This document shows, in pieces, positions 17,148 to 25,690 of a stretch of DNA of 64,000 nt. Every line of letters starts with the position of its first letter. The stretch's first letter is position 1. The DNA is from an uncultured Erythrobacter sp. (GTDB lineage: Bacteria; Pseudomonadota; Alphaproteobacteria; Sphingomonadales; Sphingomonadaceae): NCBI GenBank assembly GCA_947501215.1, contig CANMUS010000007.1, forward strand, positions 1-64,000, given 5' to 3'. The position numbers and the translations under genes are program-made. The notes below the pieces were generated by a model. It was not told where the DNA came from and searched no databases. It worked only from the letters and a program-made list of their open reading frames with translations.

Positions 17148-18461
17148 CTAGCTGACGAGGATCAGCGCCGGCGCTTCGAGCAGCTTCTTCAACGCCTGGA
17201 CGAAGCTCGCCGCATCCCAGCCGTCGACGACGCGGTGGTCGCAACTGATCGAGATATTCATCAGCTTGCGCTTCTCGATCCGCTCCGCGCCATCACTGCC
17301 GGTGACGTACATCGGCCGCTCGATGATCCGGTTCGGCCCGATGATCGCCACTTCCGGGCGGTTGATGACCGGCGTCGTCGCGACGCCGCCGAGCGGACCG
17401 AGGGAGGTGACGGTCAGCGTGCCGCCCTGCATCTCTTCCGACTTGGCGGTTCCGCTCCGCGCTGCGTCTGCGAGGCGCGAAATCTCGTTTGCGAGCTGCC
17501 ACAGGTTCTGCGCCTGCGCGTTCTTGATGACCGGCACCATCAGGCCCGCGTCGGTCTGGGCCGCCATGCCCATGTGGACGGAGCCATAACGCGTGACCAC
17601 GCCGGCCTCGTCGTCATAGCGCGCATTCATCATCGGGAAGTCGGGCAGCGTCTTGCAGATCGCGGTGATCAGCATCGGCAGGATCGTCAGCTTCGGCTTG
17701 TCGCCGCGATTGGCGTTGAGCTGCGCACGCAATTCCTCGAGGTCCGTAACGTCGACCTCTTCAACGTAAGAGAAGTGCGGGATGTTGCGCTTCGATGCGG
17801 CCATATTCTCGGCGATGCGGCGACGCATGCCGATAACCTTCTTTTCCTCGTCCTCGCGTGTGGGCGCAGCCGAGCCATAGCCCGAGTTGTAAGACAGGAA
17901 CTGGTCGAGATCGCCATGGCGGACCCGGCCGTCTTCGGCAGGCTTCACCTGCGCCAAATCGACGCCGAGATCCTTGGCGCGTTTGCGCACTGCGGGGGTA
18001 GCAAGGACCTTCGTATCCGCTTTGGCCTTCGGCTTCGGAGCGGGCGTCGGCGACGGAGCAGGCGGCGGACTGGGATCGGCCGCCATAGCATCGTCTGCAT
18101 CGGACGGGTCGGGATTCTCGACCTCGATTCGCTCTTCGACGTCATCATCTTTCGGGGCAGGTGCGGGCGTGGCATCCGCGGCCGCCTCGTTTTCCTCGGC
18201 GACCTCGTCGGGCACTTCACCCTCGACCTCGATTACGACCAACATGGAGCCGATCGAGACCATGTCGCCCTCGCCGCCGGCGATCTCCAGGATCTTGCCG
18301 TTGACCGGGCTTTCCATCGGCACGGTCGCCTTGTCGGTCATCATATCGACGAATTCTTCGTCTTCCTGGACCGTGTCGCCGACCTGCTTGTGCCATTGCA
18401 CGATTTCCGCTTCGGCGATGCCTTCGCCGATGTCGGGCATATTGAATGTGAACTTCGCCAT
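17148..18461 (-). CDS. bkdB: Branched-chain 2-oxoacid dehydrogenase E2 (dihydrolipoyl acyltransferase)
   Basis: A 437-residue E2 core subunit that accepts the acyl group from E1 on its lipoyl arm and passes it to CoA. One lipoyl domain is at residues 2-80 with lipoyl-Lys44 in MTDKATV. An acidic Pro/Ala linker follows, then an E3-binding domain with ATPAVRKRAKDLGVDL, then the catalytic domain ending with CDHRVVDGWDAASF that carries the HxxxDG site. The start at 18461 (AKFTFNMPDIGEG) is chosen by the lipoyl-domain boundary. It is 5 nt from the E1-beta stop. The assignment to branched-chain rather than pyruvate substrate comes from the E1 partner type. Confidence 0.9.
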   Translation of the reverse strand: MAKFTFNMPDIGEGIAEAEIVQWHKQVGDTVQEDEEFVDMMTDKATVPMESPVNGKILEIAGGEGDMVSIGSMLVVIEVEGEVPDEVAEENEAAADATPAPAPKDDDVEERIEVENPDPSDADDAMAADPSPPPAPSPTPAPKPKAKADTKVLATPAVRKRAKDLGVDLAQVKPAEDGRVRHGDLDQFLSYNSGYGSAAPTREDEEKKVIGMRRRIAENMAASKRNIPHFSYVEEVDVTDLEELRAQLNANRGDKPKLTILPMLITAICKTLPDFPMMNARYDDEAGVVTRYGSVHMGMAAQTDAGLMVPVIKNAQAQNLWQLANEISRLADAARSGTAKSEEMQGGTLTVTSLGPLGGVATTPVINRPEVAIIGPNRIIERPMYVTGSDGAERIEKRKLMNISISCDHRVVDGWDAASFVQALKKLLEAPALILVS

Positions 18462-18466
18462 TGCGG

Positions 18467-19528
18467 TTACTCCGCCAAAATCTTGTCGAGGGCCTCGCCG
18501 ATACGGATCGGGCCCGGGAAATACGCCCATTCGAGGCTGTGGGGATAAGGTGTGTCGAATCCGGTCACGCGTTCGACCGGTGCCTCGAGGTGGTAGAAAC
18601 ACCGTTCGGTAACCAGCGCGGAAAGTTCCGCGCCGAACCCGCTGGTGCGGGTCGCCTCGTGGACGATCAGACAACGCCCGGTGCGCTCGACCGAAGCCTC
18701 GATCGCCTCGATATCGAGCGGTACGAGCGTGCGCAGGTCGAGGATGTCTGCTTCGATGCCCTTCTGCTTGCACACCTCTTCGACCACATGGACCATGGTG
18801 CCATAGGCAAGGATCGTGACGCGATCGCCTTCCGTCACGCGCCGCGCCTTGCCGAGTGGGATGCTGTAATGCCCCTCTGGCACGACGCTTTCATCGAACC
18901 GCTTCCACGGCTGTGCCGGCTTATCGTAATAGCCGGAGAACGGCCCGTTATAGATGCGCTTCGGCTCGAAGAAGATGACCGGATCATTGTCTTCGATCGC
19001 GCTGATCAGCAGGCCCTTGGCGTCGTATGGTGTGGACGGAATGACCGTCTTCAGGCCCGAAACATGTGTGAAGATCGCTTCGGGGCTCTGGCTATGGGTT
19101 TGCCCGCCGAAGATGCCGCCGCCGAAGGGCGAACGCACGGTCATCGGCGCAATATACTCACCTGCCGAGCGATAGCGCAGCCGCGCAGCCTCGGAGATCA
19201 GCTGGTCGAGGCCGGGATAGATATAGTCGGCAAACTGGATTTCCGGCACCGGTCTCAGGCCATAAGCGCCCATGCCGACTGCCACTGCAATGATGCCGCA
19301 TTCGGAGATCGGGGTGTCGAAGACGCGGGTCTTGCCGTATTTGTCCTGCAGGCCCGCGGTGCAACGGAAAACCCCGCCGAAATAGCCTACATCCTCGCCC
19401 ATCACGACGACATCGGGATCCTTTGCCATCGACACATCGAGCGCATCGTTGATCGCCTCGATCATATTGAGGCGGCGTGTCGCGTCCTGCTCGCTCACGG
19501 GCGCGTTCTTGGTCTGCGCCTCGCTCAT
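18467..19528 (-). CDS. bkdA2: 2-oxoisovalerate dehydrogenase E1 subunit beta
   Basis: A 353-residue transketolase-like beta subunit that forms the ThDP site with E1-alpha. Family phrases include MIEAINDALDVSM, VVVMGEDVGYFGGVFR, TPISECGIIAVAVGMG, and QFADYIYPGLDQLISEAA. The start overlaps the alpha stop (ATGA at 19525-19528), so the two subunits are translationally coupled as expected for a heterotetramer. The open frame extends upstream but only as an antisense-like shadow of the alpha gene. Confidence 0.93.
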   Translation of the reverse strand: MSEAQTKNAPVSEQDATRRLNMIEAINDALDVSMAKDPDVVVMGEDVGYFGGVFRCTAGLQDKYGKTRVFDTPISECGIIAVAVGMGAYGLRPVPEIQFADYIYPGLDQLISEAARLRYRSAGEYIAPMTVRSPFGGGIFGGQTHSQSPEAIFTHVSGLKTVIPSTPYDAKGLLISAIEDNDPVIFFEPKRIYNGPFSGYYDKPAQPWKRFDESVVPEGHYSIPLGKARRVTEGDRVTILAYGTMVHVVEEVCKQKGIEADILDLRTLVPLDIEAIEASVERTGRCLIVHEATRTSGFGAELSALVTERCFYHLEAPVERVTGFDTPYPHSLEWAYFPGPIRIGEALDKILAE

Positions 19529-20838
19529 GCGCCCTTCCCTTCGTTCGGGAGCCCTTCGGGGAATTTGGTCTCGCGCTCGTGGATCGCCTGTTCTGCCTGC
19601 TCCTTGAGATGCCAGGGCAGCTCTTCGAATACATCTTCGAACATGGTCCGGAACGGATGGTGAAGCCCGTGGCCGAGAATGCCGTTGGCTTCGGCTTCCT
19701 TCGTCGTCTTCTTGACGTGCTCGGCCGCTTCTAGGTCCATCTTCTCCTGTCGTTCCTCGTCCCACTCGCCGAGCGCGATGAGGTGGTCCTTGAGACGCGT
19801 CACGGGATCGCCGAGCGGCCATTCGGTCCGCTCCTGAGCGCTGCGATAGCCGGTCGGATCGTCGGAGGTAGAATGGCCTTCCGCGCGGTAGGTGAAGAAC
19901 TCGATCAGCGTCGGTCCGGCATTGGCGCGGGCACGATTGGCGGCCCACTGCTCGGCGGCATAGCAGGCCAGCGCATCGTTTCCGTCGACACGCAGTCCGG
20001 CCAAGCCATAGCCCAGCGCGCGTGCGGCGAATGTGGTGCGCTCGGCTCCGGCAAACCCGCTGAAGCTGCTGATCGCCCACTGGTTGTTGATGACGTTCAG
20101 AATGACCGGCGCGTTATAAACGGTCGCGAAGGTGCAGGCCGAGTGGAAGTCGCCTTCCGCAGTGCTACCCTCGCCAACCCAGGTGGCAGCGATCCGGCTG
20201 TCGCCCTTGATCGCGCTCGCCATCGCCCAGCCCACGGCCTGCGGAGTCTGCGTCGCGAGATTGCCGCTGATCGTGAAGAAGCTGTGCTCGCGGCTCGAAT
20301 ACATGATCGGCAGCTGCCGGCCCTTCAGCTTGTCGCCCTTGTTCGAGTAGATCTGGTTGATCATCTCGATCATCGGATAGCCACGCTGGATCAGGATGCC
20401 CTGCTGGCGATAGCTGGGGAAGACCATGTCGTCCGCTGCCAGCGCCATCGAAGCCGACACGCTGGTCGCTTCCTCGCCGGTGCATTTCATGTAGAAGCTG
20501 GTCTTGCCCTGACGCTGCCCGCGGAACATGCGCTCGTCGAACGCGCGGGTCATTGCCATGTGGCCCAGCATCTTGCGCAAGGTTTCGGGATCGAGCTTCG
20601 GATCCCAGGCACCGTGTGCCTTGTTGTCCTCGCCCAGCACGCGCACGAGACCGTAGGCGAGTTCGTGCATTTCCTTCGGATCGCACGTTTCGTCGGGACG
20701 TATCGCCGTGCCCGCCTCGGGCACCTGCAGATGCGAGAAATCGACCGCGTCGCCGGGCCGGAACTTGGGTTCGGGTACGTGGAGCGACAGCTTGGGGCGA
20801 TTATCCCCCTGTCCGGCTCCTGAGGGCCTGTCGGCCAT
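19525..20838 (-). CDS. bkdA1: 2-oxoisovalerate dehydrogenase E1 subunit alpha
   Basis: A 437-residue alpha subunit that decarboxylates branched-chain 2-oxoacids with ThDP. The diphosphate motif runs from GEGSTAEGDFHSA to VILNVINNQWAIS (GDG-NN type). YRAEGHSTSDDPTGYR is the loop typical of the branched-chain form. The start at 20838 (ADRPSGAGQ) is supported by GGGAGAG about 7 nt upstream. It begins the E1a-E1b-E2 operon. No E3 (lipoamide dehydrogenase) gene is present in the window. Confidence 0.93.
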   Translation of the reverse strand: MADRPSGAGQGDNRPKLSLHVPEPKFRPGDAVDFSHLQVPEAGTAIRPDETCDPKEMHELAYGLVRVLGEDNKAHGAWDPKLDPETLRKMLGHMAMTRAFDERMFRGQRQGKTSFYMKCTGEEATSVSASMALAADDMVFPSYRQQGILIQRGYPMIEMINQIYSNKGDKLKGRQLPIMYSSREHSFFTISGNLATQTPQAVGWAMASAIKGDSRIAATWVGEGSTAEGDFHSACTFATVYNAPVILNVINNQWAISSFSGFAGAERTTFAARALGYGLAGLRVDGNDALACYAAEQWAANRARANAGPTLIEFFTYRAEGHSTSDDPTGYRSAQERTEWPLGDPVTRLKDHLIALGEWDEERQEKMDLEAAEHVKKTTKEAEANGILGHGLHHPFRTMFEDVFEELPWHLKEQAEQAIHERETKFPEGLPNEGKGA

Positions 20839-20929
20839 AAAAAACTCTCCCAGACGCAATCTTACGCGCAGGCGTTATATTATTTCACGCGCGCGAAACG
20901 GTCAAGGGATGGAGATCGCTCGGTCCGGA

Positions 20930-21856
20930 TCACACGGCGACGGGCGCCTTGATGGGCCCGTGCGGCGTGTAGTCGCGAACCTCGAAATCCTCAATGCGAT
21001 AGTCGAAGATCGTCGGCGGACGCCGCACTATGGCAAGCGTCGGATGCCCGCGAGGTTCCCGCGAGAGCTGCTCCTCGATCAGATGCTGGTGATTGAGATA
21101 AAGGTGCGTATCGCCGCCCATCCACACCAGTTCGCCCGGCTCGAGATCGACCTGCTGGGCGATCATCCGCGCCAGCAATGCTGCCGACCAGAAGTTGAAC
21201 GGTAGGCCGAGCGCGACATCGCAACTGCGCTGGTAGAGCAGGCAATTCAGCCGGCCTCCCGCGACATGGAATTGGTAGGTCTTGTGGCACGGTGGCAGAG
21301 CCATCCGGTCGAGCTCCGCGACATTCCAGCCCTCGATGATGTGGCGCCTGCTACCGGGATTGCTGCGGAGCGATTCGACCACTTCGGCAATTTGGTTGAT
21401 GCCCTCACCCGGCTCGAACAGCCCGTCCTTGCGATAGCGATAGGTCGGCCAGTCGACCCACTGCTTGCCATAGACCGGACCGAGGTCGCCCCAGCGCTGC
21501 GCAAAAGCCTCGTCGTCGGCGATCCGCTGCACGAAATCGTCGAGTGCGATGTGTTCGCCGGTCTCCTTGACGTAGCGCGCATGCGGCCACTCGTTCCAGA
21601 TCTTGACGCCTTGCAGCACGAGCGGGCGGATATTGGTGTCCCCGGTGAGGAACCAGAGCATCTCCCGCGTTGCCGTCTTCCAGTAAACCCGCTTGGTGGT
21701 CAGCAGCGGCATTGCGCCGTCCGTCATGTCGAATCGCAGACTCGCGCCAAAGACCGATCGCGTGCCGACACCGGTGCGATCGCGCCGCTCGTCGCCTTCG
21801 CACCAGATGCGCTGCATCAGATCGAGATATTGCTGTTCGTAATGCGCGTTTTCCAC
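20930..21856 (-). CDS. thyA: Thymidylate synthase
   Basis: An enzyme that methylates dUMP to dTMP with methylene-THF. The catalytic site PPCHKTYQFHV, the loop RRDRTGVGTRS with the phosphate-binding Arg, and DVALGLPFNFWSAALLARM plus GDTHLYLNH are intact. The family start ExxYLDLM is matched by HYEQQYLDLM, so I prefer the GTG at 21856 (308 residues). An ATG-initiated form starting at 21916 would add 20 non-conserved residues. It is 92 nt upstream of the E1-alpha start on the same strand. Confidence 0.93.
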   Translation of the reverse strand: MENAHYEQQYLDLMQRIWCEGDERRDRTGVGTRSVFGASLRFDMTDGAMPLLTTKRVYWKTATREMLWFLTGDTNIRPLVLQGVKIWNEWPHARYVKETGEHIALDDFVQRIADDEAFAQRWGDLGPVYGKQWVDWPTYRYRKDGLFEPGEGINQIAEVVESLRSNPGSRRHIIEGWNVAELDRMALPPCHKTYQFHVAGGRLNCLLYQRSCDVALGLPFNFWSAALLARMIAQQVDLEPGELVWMGGDTHLYLNHQHLIEEQLSREPRGHPTLAIVRRPPTIFDYRIEDFEVRDYTPHGPIKAPVAV

Positions 21857-21965
21857 GCCACCGGCTCTATCCCGAAAATCGGCCAAATGCCCGCTTGCGC
21901 GCGCAGCAATCCACACCTATAGGGCCGCCTCTGCCTCGCGGGGTCCGCCCCGCCACGCATCCGGT

Positions 21966-22042
21966 CGGGGAGTAGCTCAGCCTGGTAGAGCACTGTCTTC
22001 GGGAGGCAGGGGCCGGAGGTTCGAATCCTCTCTCCCCGACCA
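21966..22042 (+). tRNA. tRNA-Pro (anticodon CGG)
   Basis: A 77-nt cloverleaf with acceptor CGGGGAG/CTCCCCG, D-arm GCTCAGCCTGGTAGAGC, T-arm GGTTCGAATCC and encoded CCA (22040-22042). The anticodon loop TTCGGGA in stem CTGTC/GGCAG gives CGG, which reads CCG. C1-G72 is the usual proline acceptor pair. Confidence 0.96.
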
Positions 22043-22127
22043 ATTTCGTTCATCGCCGATCAACCCATCCTTCGTAACGACGCGGTGGACCGCGCCCGAG
22101 GGCGTCAGAGCAAAGGATGTCTTCGAG

Positions 22128-22256
22128 ATGCTTCGCAAATTCGCCGTACTCGCCATGGTCGCCGCTGGTGCGATGTCGCTATCGGCCTGCAATACGGTGC
22201 GCGGGCTTGGCCAGGACATCCAATCGGTTGCAGACGCCGGAGACCGCGTGACCTGA
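22128..22256 (+). CDS. Entericidin-like small lipoprotein
   Basis: A 42-residue protein: a signal peptide MLRKFAVLAMVAAGAMSLSA ending in lipobox SLSAC with Cys21, then NTVRGLGQDIQSVADAGD and a short tail. The Cys-Asn-Thr-x-x-Gly-x-Gly-x-Asp pattern is that of the entericidin A/B family, the stress-linked antidote/toxin lipoproteins of proteobacteria. It is preceded by CAAAGGA about 15 nt upstream. It stands alone between tRNA-Pro and the GGDEF gene. Family membership is clear; whether it acts in membrane lysis here is not known. Confidence 0.85.
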   Translation: MLRKFAVLAMVAAGAMSLSACNTVRGLGQDIQSVADAGDRVT

Positions 22257-22350
22257 AAGGCTGGCTAGCGGGCGATTTCGCATGCCGTGCTTATCGCCTC
22301 GTTAACCCTCTAGTCGCTAGGGCTCCGCGGATGAATGGGGCTCACCGATC

Positions 22351-23550
22351 ATGTGGCTGATCAGGCACTTCGCGCGGCGATCGCGCGGATCGGACTGGCG
22401 CGCTTATTTCCTCATTGGATGCGTTGCCATTCTCGCCCTGCTATTGGCAGGAGCAAGCTGGAGCGCCCAGCGTTCGGCCAGCGAGCGTTCGGCCAACGAA
22501 GCCCGCCAGACACAAACCCTGGAAGTACTGCTCGAAACCGACCGGCTGCGCACCGCCGCGCTCCAACAGATACGCGGCGAGCGCGGCTATCTGCTGACCG
22601 ACGACCCTCTCTTCCTGCAGCCATATCGTACTGGCGTGAGAGATGCGCAGGATGCTCGGGCGCGATTGGCGCAACTCATTGCGGACAACCCTGCACAAAC
22701 CAGTCGCCTTGCAGCAATGGAGGAGGAGTTCGAACGCCTGAACGCCGTGTTTTCCGCCATGATCGAGCAACAGGAAACCGGCCGGAATGCCGAAGCGATC
22801 TTCTATATACGTCAAGGTGCCGATCGACGGGCGATCGAGGCAATACTCGCCGGCCTCTCGGAGATCGAACGGGCCGAGCGCGAACTGCTGCGTGAACAGA
22901 CTGCCCTGGCGCAGCGCCGAGCACGCGAGAACGAGCTCTATCAATACGGGCTGACCGGGATCGGTGCCCTTTTGCTGGTCCTCGCCGCGGTTGCCACGTT
23001 CTACGTCCGCCGCGCCGTCGACGCCGAAGCGCAGGCGCGCCGCGAACTTCAACGATTTGCCGCCACCGATGCGCTGACCGGCTTGCCCAACCGGCGAAGC
23101 TTCATGGAATCGCTCGGTCGAGCGCTGGATCGCGCACAGATCGATTCTTCACGAAAGCTATGCGTCGCGATTTTCGATATCGATCACTTCAAGCGGGTGA
23201 ACGATCGCTTCGGTCATCCGGCCGGAGACGAGGTTATCCGGGAAGTCGGAGTTCGCGCCCACGACTCCTTGCGAACGCGCGACCTCGTGGGCCGAATCGG
23301 TGGCGAGGAATTCGCAATCGTCCTGCCGAAGGCGGACATCGAAGGCGCGAAAACGGTCTGCGAGCGCTTGCGCCTTGCCATAGACGGCAAACCGGTGCGC
23401 CATGGCGACGCGATCATCCCCTTCACGATCAGCGTCGGCGTAGCCGAATTCCAGTCCGGCGACGACATCGACCATATAATGGCCCGCGCCGATGAAGCGC
23501 TCTACGAAGCCAAGACCGGCGGCCGCAACCAGGTCCGCGTCGCCGCCTGA
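22351..23550 (+). CDS. Membrane diguanylate cyclase with CHASE3-like sensor
   Basis: A 399-residue protein predicted to make cyclic di-GMP. A transmembrane helix (about 20-38), a helical periplasmic domain with a CHASE3-like pattern (IRGERGYLLTDDPLF, residues 74-88), and a second helix (about 199-219) precede the GGDEF domain. The active site reads GGEEF at 317-321, and an RTRD inhibitory I-site lies exactly five residues before it (308-311), so feedback inhibition by product is likely. ATDALTGLPNRRSF marks the domain start. It is 39 nt upstream of the phosphatase gene. Confidence 0.9.
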   Translation: MWLIRHFARRSRGSDWRAYFLIGCVAILALLLAGASWSAQRSASERSANEARQTQTLEVLLETDRLRTAALQQIRGERGYLLTDDPLFLQPYRTGVRDAQDARARLAQLIADNPAQTSRLAAMEEEFERLNAVFSAMIEQQETGRNAEAIFYIRQGADRRAIEAILAGLSEIERAERELLREQTALAQRRARENELYQYGLTGIGALLLVLAAVATFYVRRAVDAEAQARRELQRFAATDALTGLPNRRSFMESLGRALDRAQIDSSRKLCVAIFDIDHFKRVNDRFGHPAGDEVIREVGVRAHDSLRTRDLVGRIGGEEFAIVLPKADIEGAKTVCERLRLAIDGKPVRHGDAIIPFTISVGVAEFQSGDDIDHIMARADEALYEAKTGGRNQVRVAA

Positions 23551-23589
23551 GCACTTGCAGGCGGCCGTGTAGACGCCCAAGTCTGCACG

Positions 23590-24057
23590 ATGGCCAAAAC
23601 CAAAGTCCTGTTCGTCTGTCTCGGAAATATCTGCCGATCCCCCCTCGCCGAAGCGGCCTTTCGCAAGGCTGCAGAGGAGGCAGGACTCGAAGTCGAAGTC
23701 GATAGCGCTGGCACCGCCGATTACCACGTCGGCGAGCCGCCAGATCCGCGCAGCATCGAGGAGGCGCAGCGCCAGGGGATCGATATCCGCGGCTATTGCG
23801 GGCGCCAGCTGACCGCGGAAGACTTCCACAAATTCGATTTTATCCTCGGCATGGACAAGTCGAACATGCAGAATATCGCGCAGCGCGATCCCGGCGATGG
23901 CAAGGCGAAGGTGGCGATGCTGCTTGATCTGGTCCCTGGCCAGAAAGGACGGGAGGTCGGTGATCCTTACTACGGAGCGAAGGATGGTTTCGCAGCGACG
24001 TGGCGAGAGGTGGATGCTGCAGCCCGGGCGCTGGTAGCCATCATCCTTGATGAGTAG
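23590..24057 (+). CDS. Low-molecular-weight phosphotyrosine phosphatase family protein
   Basis: A 155-residue phosphatase with the P-loop CLGNICRSP (Cys10, Arg16) and the C-terminal general acid motif DPYYG near residue 125. This combination is canonical. In polysaccharide loci such phosphatases regulate tyrosine kinases of capsule export; here it sits 38 nt from the remnant of a probable polysaccharide cluster, but no kinase gene is present. It could equally be a housekeeping arsenate-reductase-like or protein phosphatase. Confidence 0.9.
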   Translation: MAKTKVLFVCLGNICRSPLAEAAFRKAAEEAGLEVEVDSAGTADYHVGEPPDPRSIEEAQRQGIDIRGYCGRQLTAEDFHKFDFILGMDKSNMQNIAQRDPGDGKAKVAMLLDLVPGQKGREVGDPYYGAKDGFAATWREVDAAARALVAIILDE

Positions 24058-24095
24058 TCATGTAGTAGCCTGCCAGCCGCGAGTCCTTCAGGCGC

Positions 24096-24636
24096 TCATT
24101 TGCCAAGCTTCCGCTTCAATGCTTGGAATTTAGCCGGGCCGATCGCTTTCTTGAGTCGGCGCTTGGCACTGCCAGAACGGGTTGGCTGTAAATTCTTTAT
24201 CATTTCCAGCGCCTCGCTTTCGTCGCCAGAGTCGACGAAGGCTTCAACCAGCATGGGGGCGTTCCGCATCTCGGTGCCAAAGAGGCGTTCGGCGATCGCG
24301 GCACTCTGGTCCTTGGCTGTGAAAGACAGATACTCCAAGCCCAAAGCTTCTACGTAGCCCTTGACCAGTTCAGGTGATTTTTCACCGAAATGACCACTTG
24401 CCGCGATGAAAGATTCAGCCTGATTTCCAAGCAATGAACCGGCGTGATTGTGTTGCGTAAATTCTGTTCCCTTGCCGTTGTTCACGAGAAGGATGCGCAC
24501 GTTGTTGCCGAGATGACGATTACCGAGTGCATTCATGTCCCGAGTGCATTCATGTCATAGAAGAATGCGAGGTCGCCGATAACGAGATAGAAAAGCTTGT
24601 CCGGGTTTGCCAGTGCCGCCCCGACCAGCGTCGACT
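24096..24636 (-). pseudogene. Remnant of ThDP-dependent enzyme (MenD-like), truncated and frameshifted
   Basis: Only the C-terminal part of the gene remains. Reading from the IS edge, the frame gives STLVGAALANPDKLFYLVIG then DLAFFYDMNALG and hits a stop. A second frame carries on from the same residues: MNALGNRHLGNNVRILLVNN then GKGTEF and on to the stop at 24096. Together these form the ThDP motif (GD...NN) of a MenD-like or sulfopyruvate-decarboxylase-like protein, of the kind often found in surface polysaccharide clusters. The 5' part is lost at the IS boundary, and the frame is broken by a 17-bp tandem duplication (24523-24556). Confidence 0.82.
24523..24556. repeat. Perfect 17-bp tandem duplication causing a frameshift
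   Basis: CCGAGTGCATTCATGTC occurs at 24523-24539 and again directly at 24540-24556. Seventeen is not a multiple of three, so the duplication shifts the frame. Removing one copy restores a continuous frame through the ThDP-binding motif of the remnant gene. Confidence 0.95.
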
Positions 24637-24663
24637 GTCCGTCGTCAGAACATTTGGCACAAC
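24637..24663 (+). repeat. IS left terminal inverted repeat
   Basis: TGTCCGTCGTCAGAACATTT followed by GGCACAA. It pairs with the other terminus at 26120-26146, sharing TGTCC, CGTCAG and TGGCACA. The outer dinucleotides are TG and CA, as in IS3-family elements. Confidence 0.85.
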
Positions 24664-24709
24664 TCGCGGCGTAGATCAGCGGAGTGTGGGCCTCGTCTTG
24701 GTTTGATGT

Positions 24710-25690
24710 TTAGGCGGCGAGCTTGCGGTGTTGCAAGCGCCGATGTTCGAGTGTCTTTCGCTTGATCCTTTCTCTTCGTTTGATGATGGCGGCAGCCCTG
24801 CCGAAGTAGGTATCGGCAGGTGTCACATTGTCGAGGCTCTCGTGGTATCGGCAGTGGTTGTAATGCTCGACGAAGGCCTCGATCTGCTGGTGGAGATCGC
24901 CGGGCAGGAAGTAGTTCTCTAGCAGCACGCGGTTCTTCAGGGTCTGGTGCCAGCGCTCGATCTTGCCTTGGGTCTGTGGGTGGAAGGGTGCGCCGCGCAC
25001 GTGGCTCATCTTGTTGGCCTCGATGTATTCGGCCAGTTCCCCAGCGATGTAGCTGGGGCCATTATCGCTGAGCAGGCGGGGCCTGTGCAGCACGTTGGCG
25101 TGGTCGCAGCCTGAGGCTGCCAGCGCCATATCGAGCGTGTCAGTGACGTCCTCGGCTCGCATGGTGGTGCAGAGCTTCCATGCAATGATGTAGCGCGAGT
25201 AATCGTCGAGCACGGTCGAGAGATAGACCCAGCCCCATCCTATGATCTTGAAGTAGGTAAAGTCGGTCTGCCACATCTCGTTGGGCCGCGCGGTCTGCGT
25301 GTGGAACGCCTCGGAGGCCTTGATCACCGTGTAGGCCGGGCTGGTGATCAGATCATGAGCCTTGAGCAGCCGGTAAACCGTAGCTTCGGACACGAAGTAG
25401 CGCTTCTCGTCGGTGAAGCGCACCGCCAGCTCGCGGGGACTGAGATCGGTCTGCTCCAGAGCCATCTCGACGATCTGGTCCTGCACCTCGGGCCCAATAC
25501 GGTTCCAAACCCGGCTCGGCGCTGAAGGACGGTCCTGGAGCGCCTCCGGCCCACCTTCGAGGTAGCGTTCATACCAGCGATAGAAGGTCCGCCGTGCCAC
25601 GCCGAGCTGGTCCAGCGTACGCTTGGCGGACAGGTGCGACTGCTCGACGATCCTGATGATCTCCAGCTTCTCGGATGCGGGATACCTCAT
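24710..25690 (-). CDS. IS3-family transposase OrfB (DDE integrase domain)
   Basis: About 326 residues. It has an N-terminal helix-turn-helix (EKLEIIRIVEQSHLSAKRTL) and an rve-type catalytic core with the three acidic residues in MWQTDFTYFKI, LLSDNGPSY and TQGKIERWHQ. Intact by length and motif. Two expression routes are possible: reinitiation at the ATGA overlapping the orfA stop (25687-25690), or -1 frameshifting at the A7 run (25719-25725), from which the OrfB frame is open upstream to 25762 and would give an OrfAB fusion. The second is the usual IS3 mechanism. Confidence 0.9.
   Translation of the reverse strand: MRYPASEKLEIIRIVEQSHLSAKRTLDQLGVARRTFYRWYERYLEGGPEALQDRPSAPSRVWNRIGPEVQDQIVEMALEQTDLSPRELAVRFTDEKRYFVSEATVYRLLKAHDLITSPAYTVIKASEAFHTQTARPNEMWQTDFTYFKIIGWGWVYLSTVLDDYSRYIIAWKLCTTMRAEDVTDTLDMALAASGCDHANVLHRPRLLSDNGPSYIAGELAEYIEANKMSHVRGAPFHPQTQGKIERWHQTLKNRVLLENYFLPGDLHQQIEAFVEHYNHCRYHESLDNVTPADTYFGRAAAIIKRRERIKRKTLEHRRLQHRKLAA

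Noticed and set aside
24687-24712. Alternative left end of the IS at TGTGGGCCTCG
   Set aside because: This TGT is inside the element and does not mirror the right terminus. The TGTCC at 24637 matches the right repeat at 21 of 26 positions, so it is the true end.
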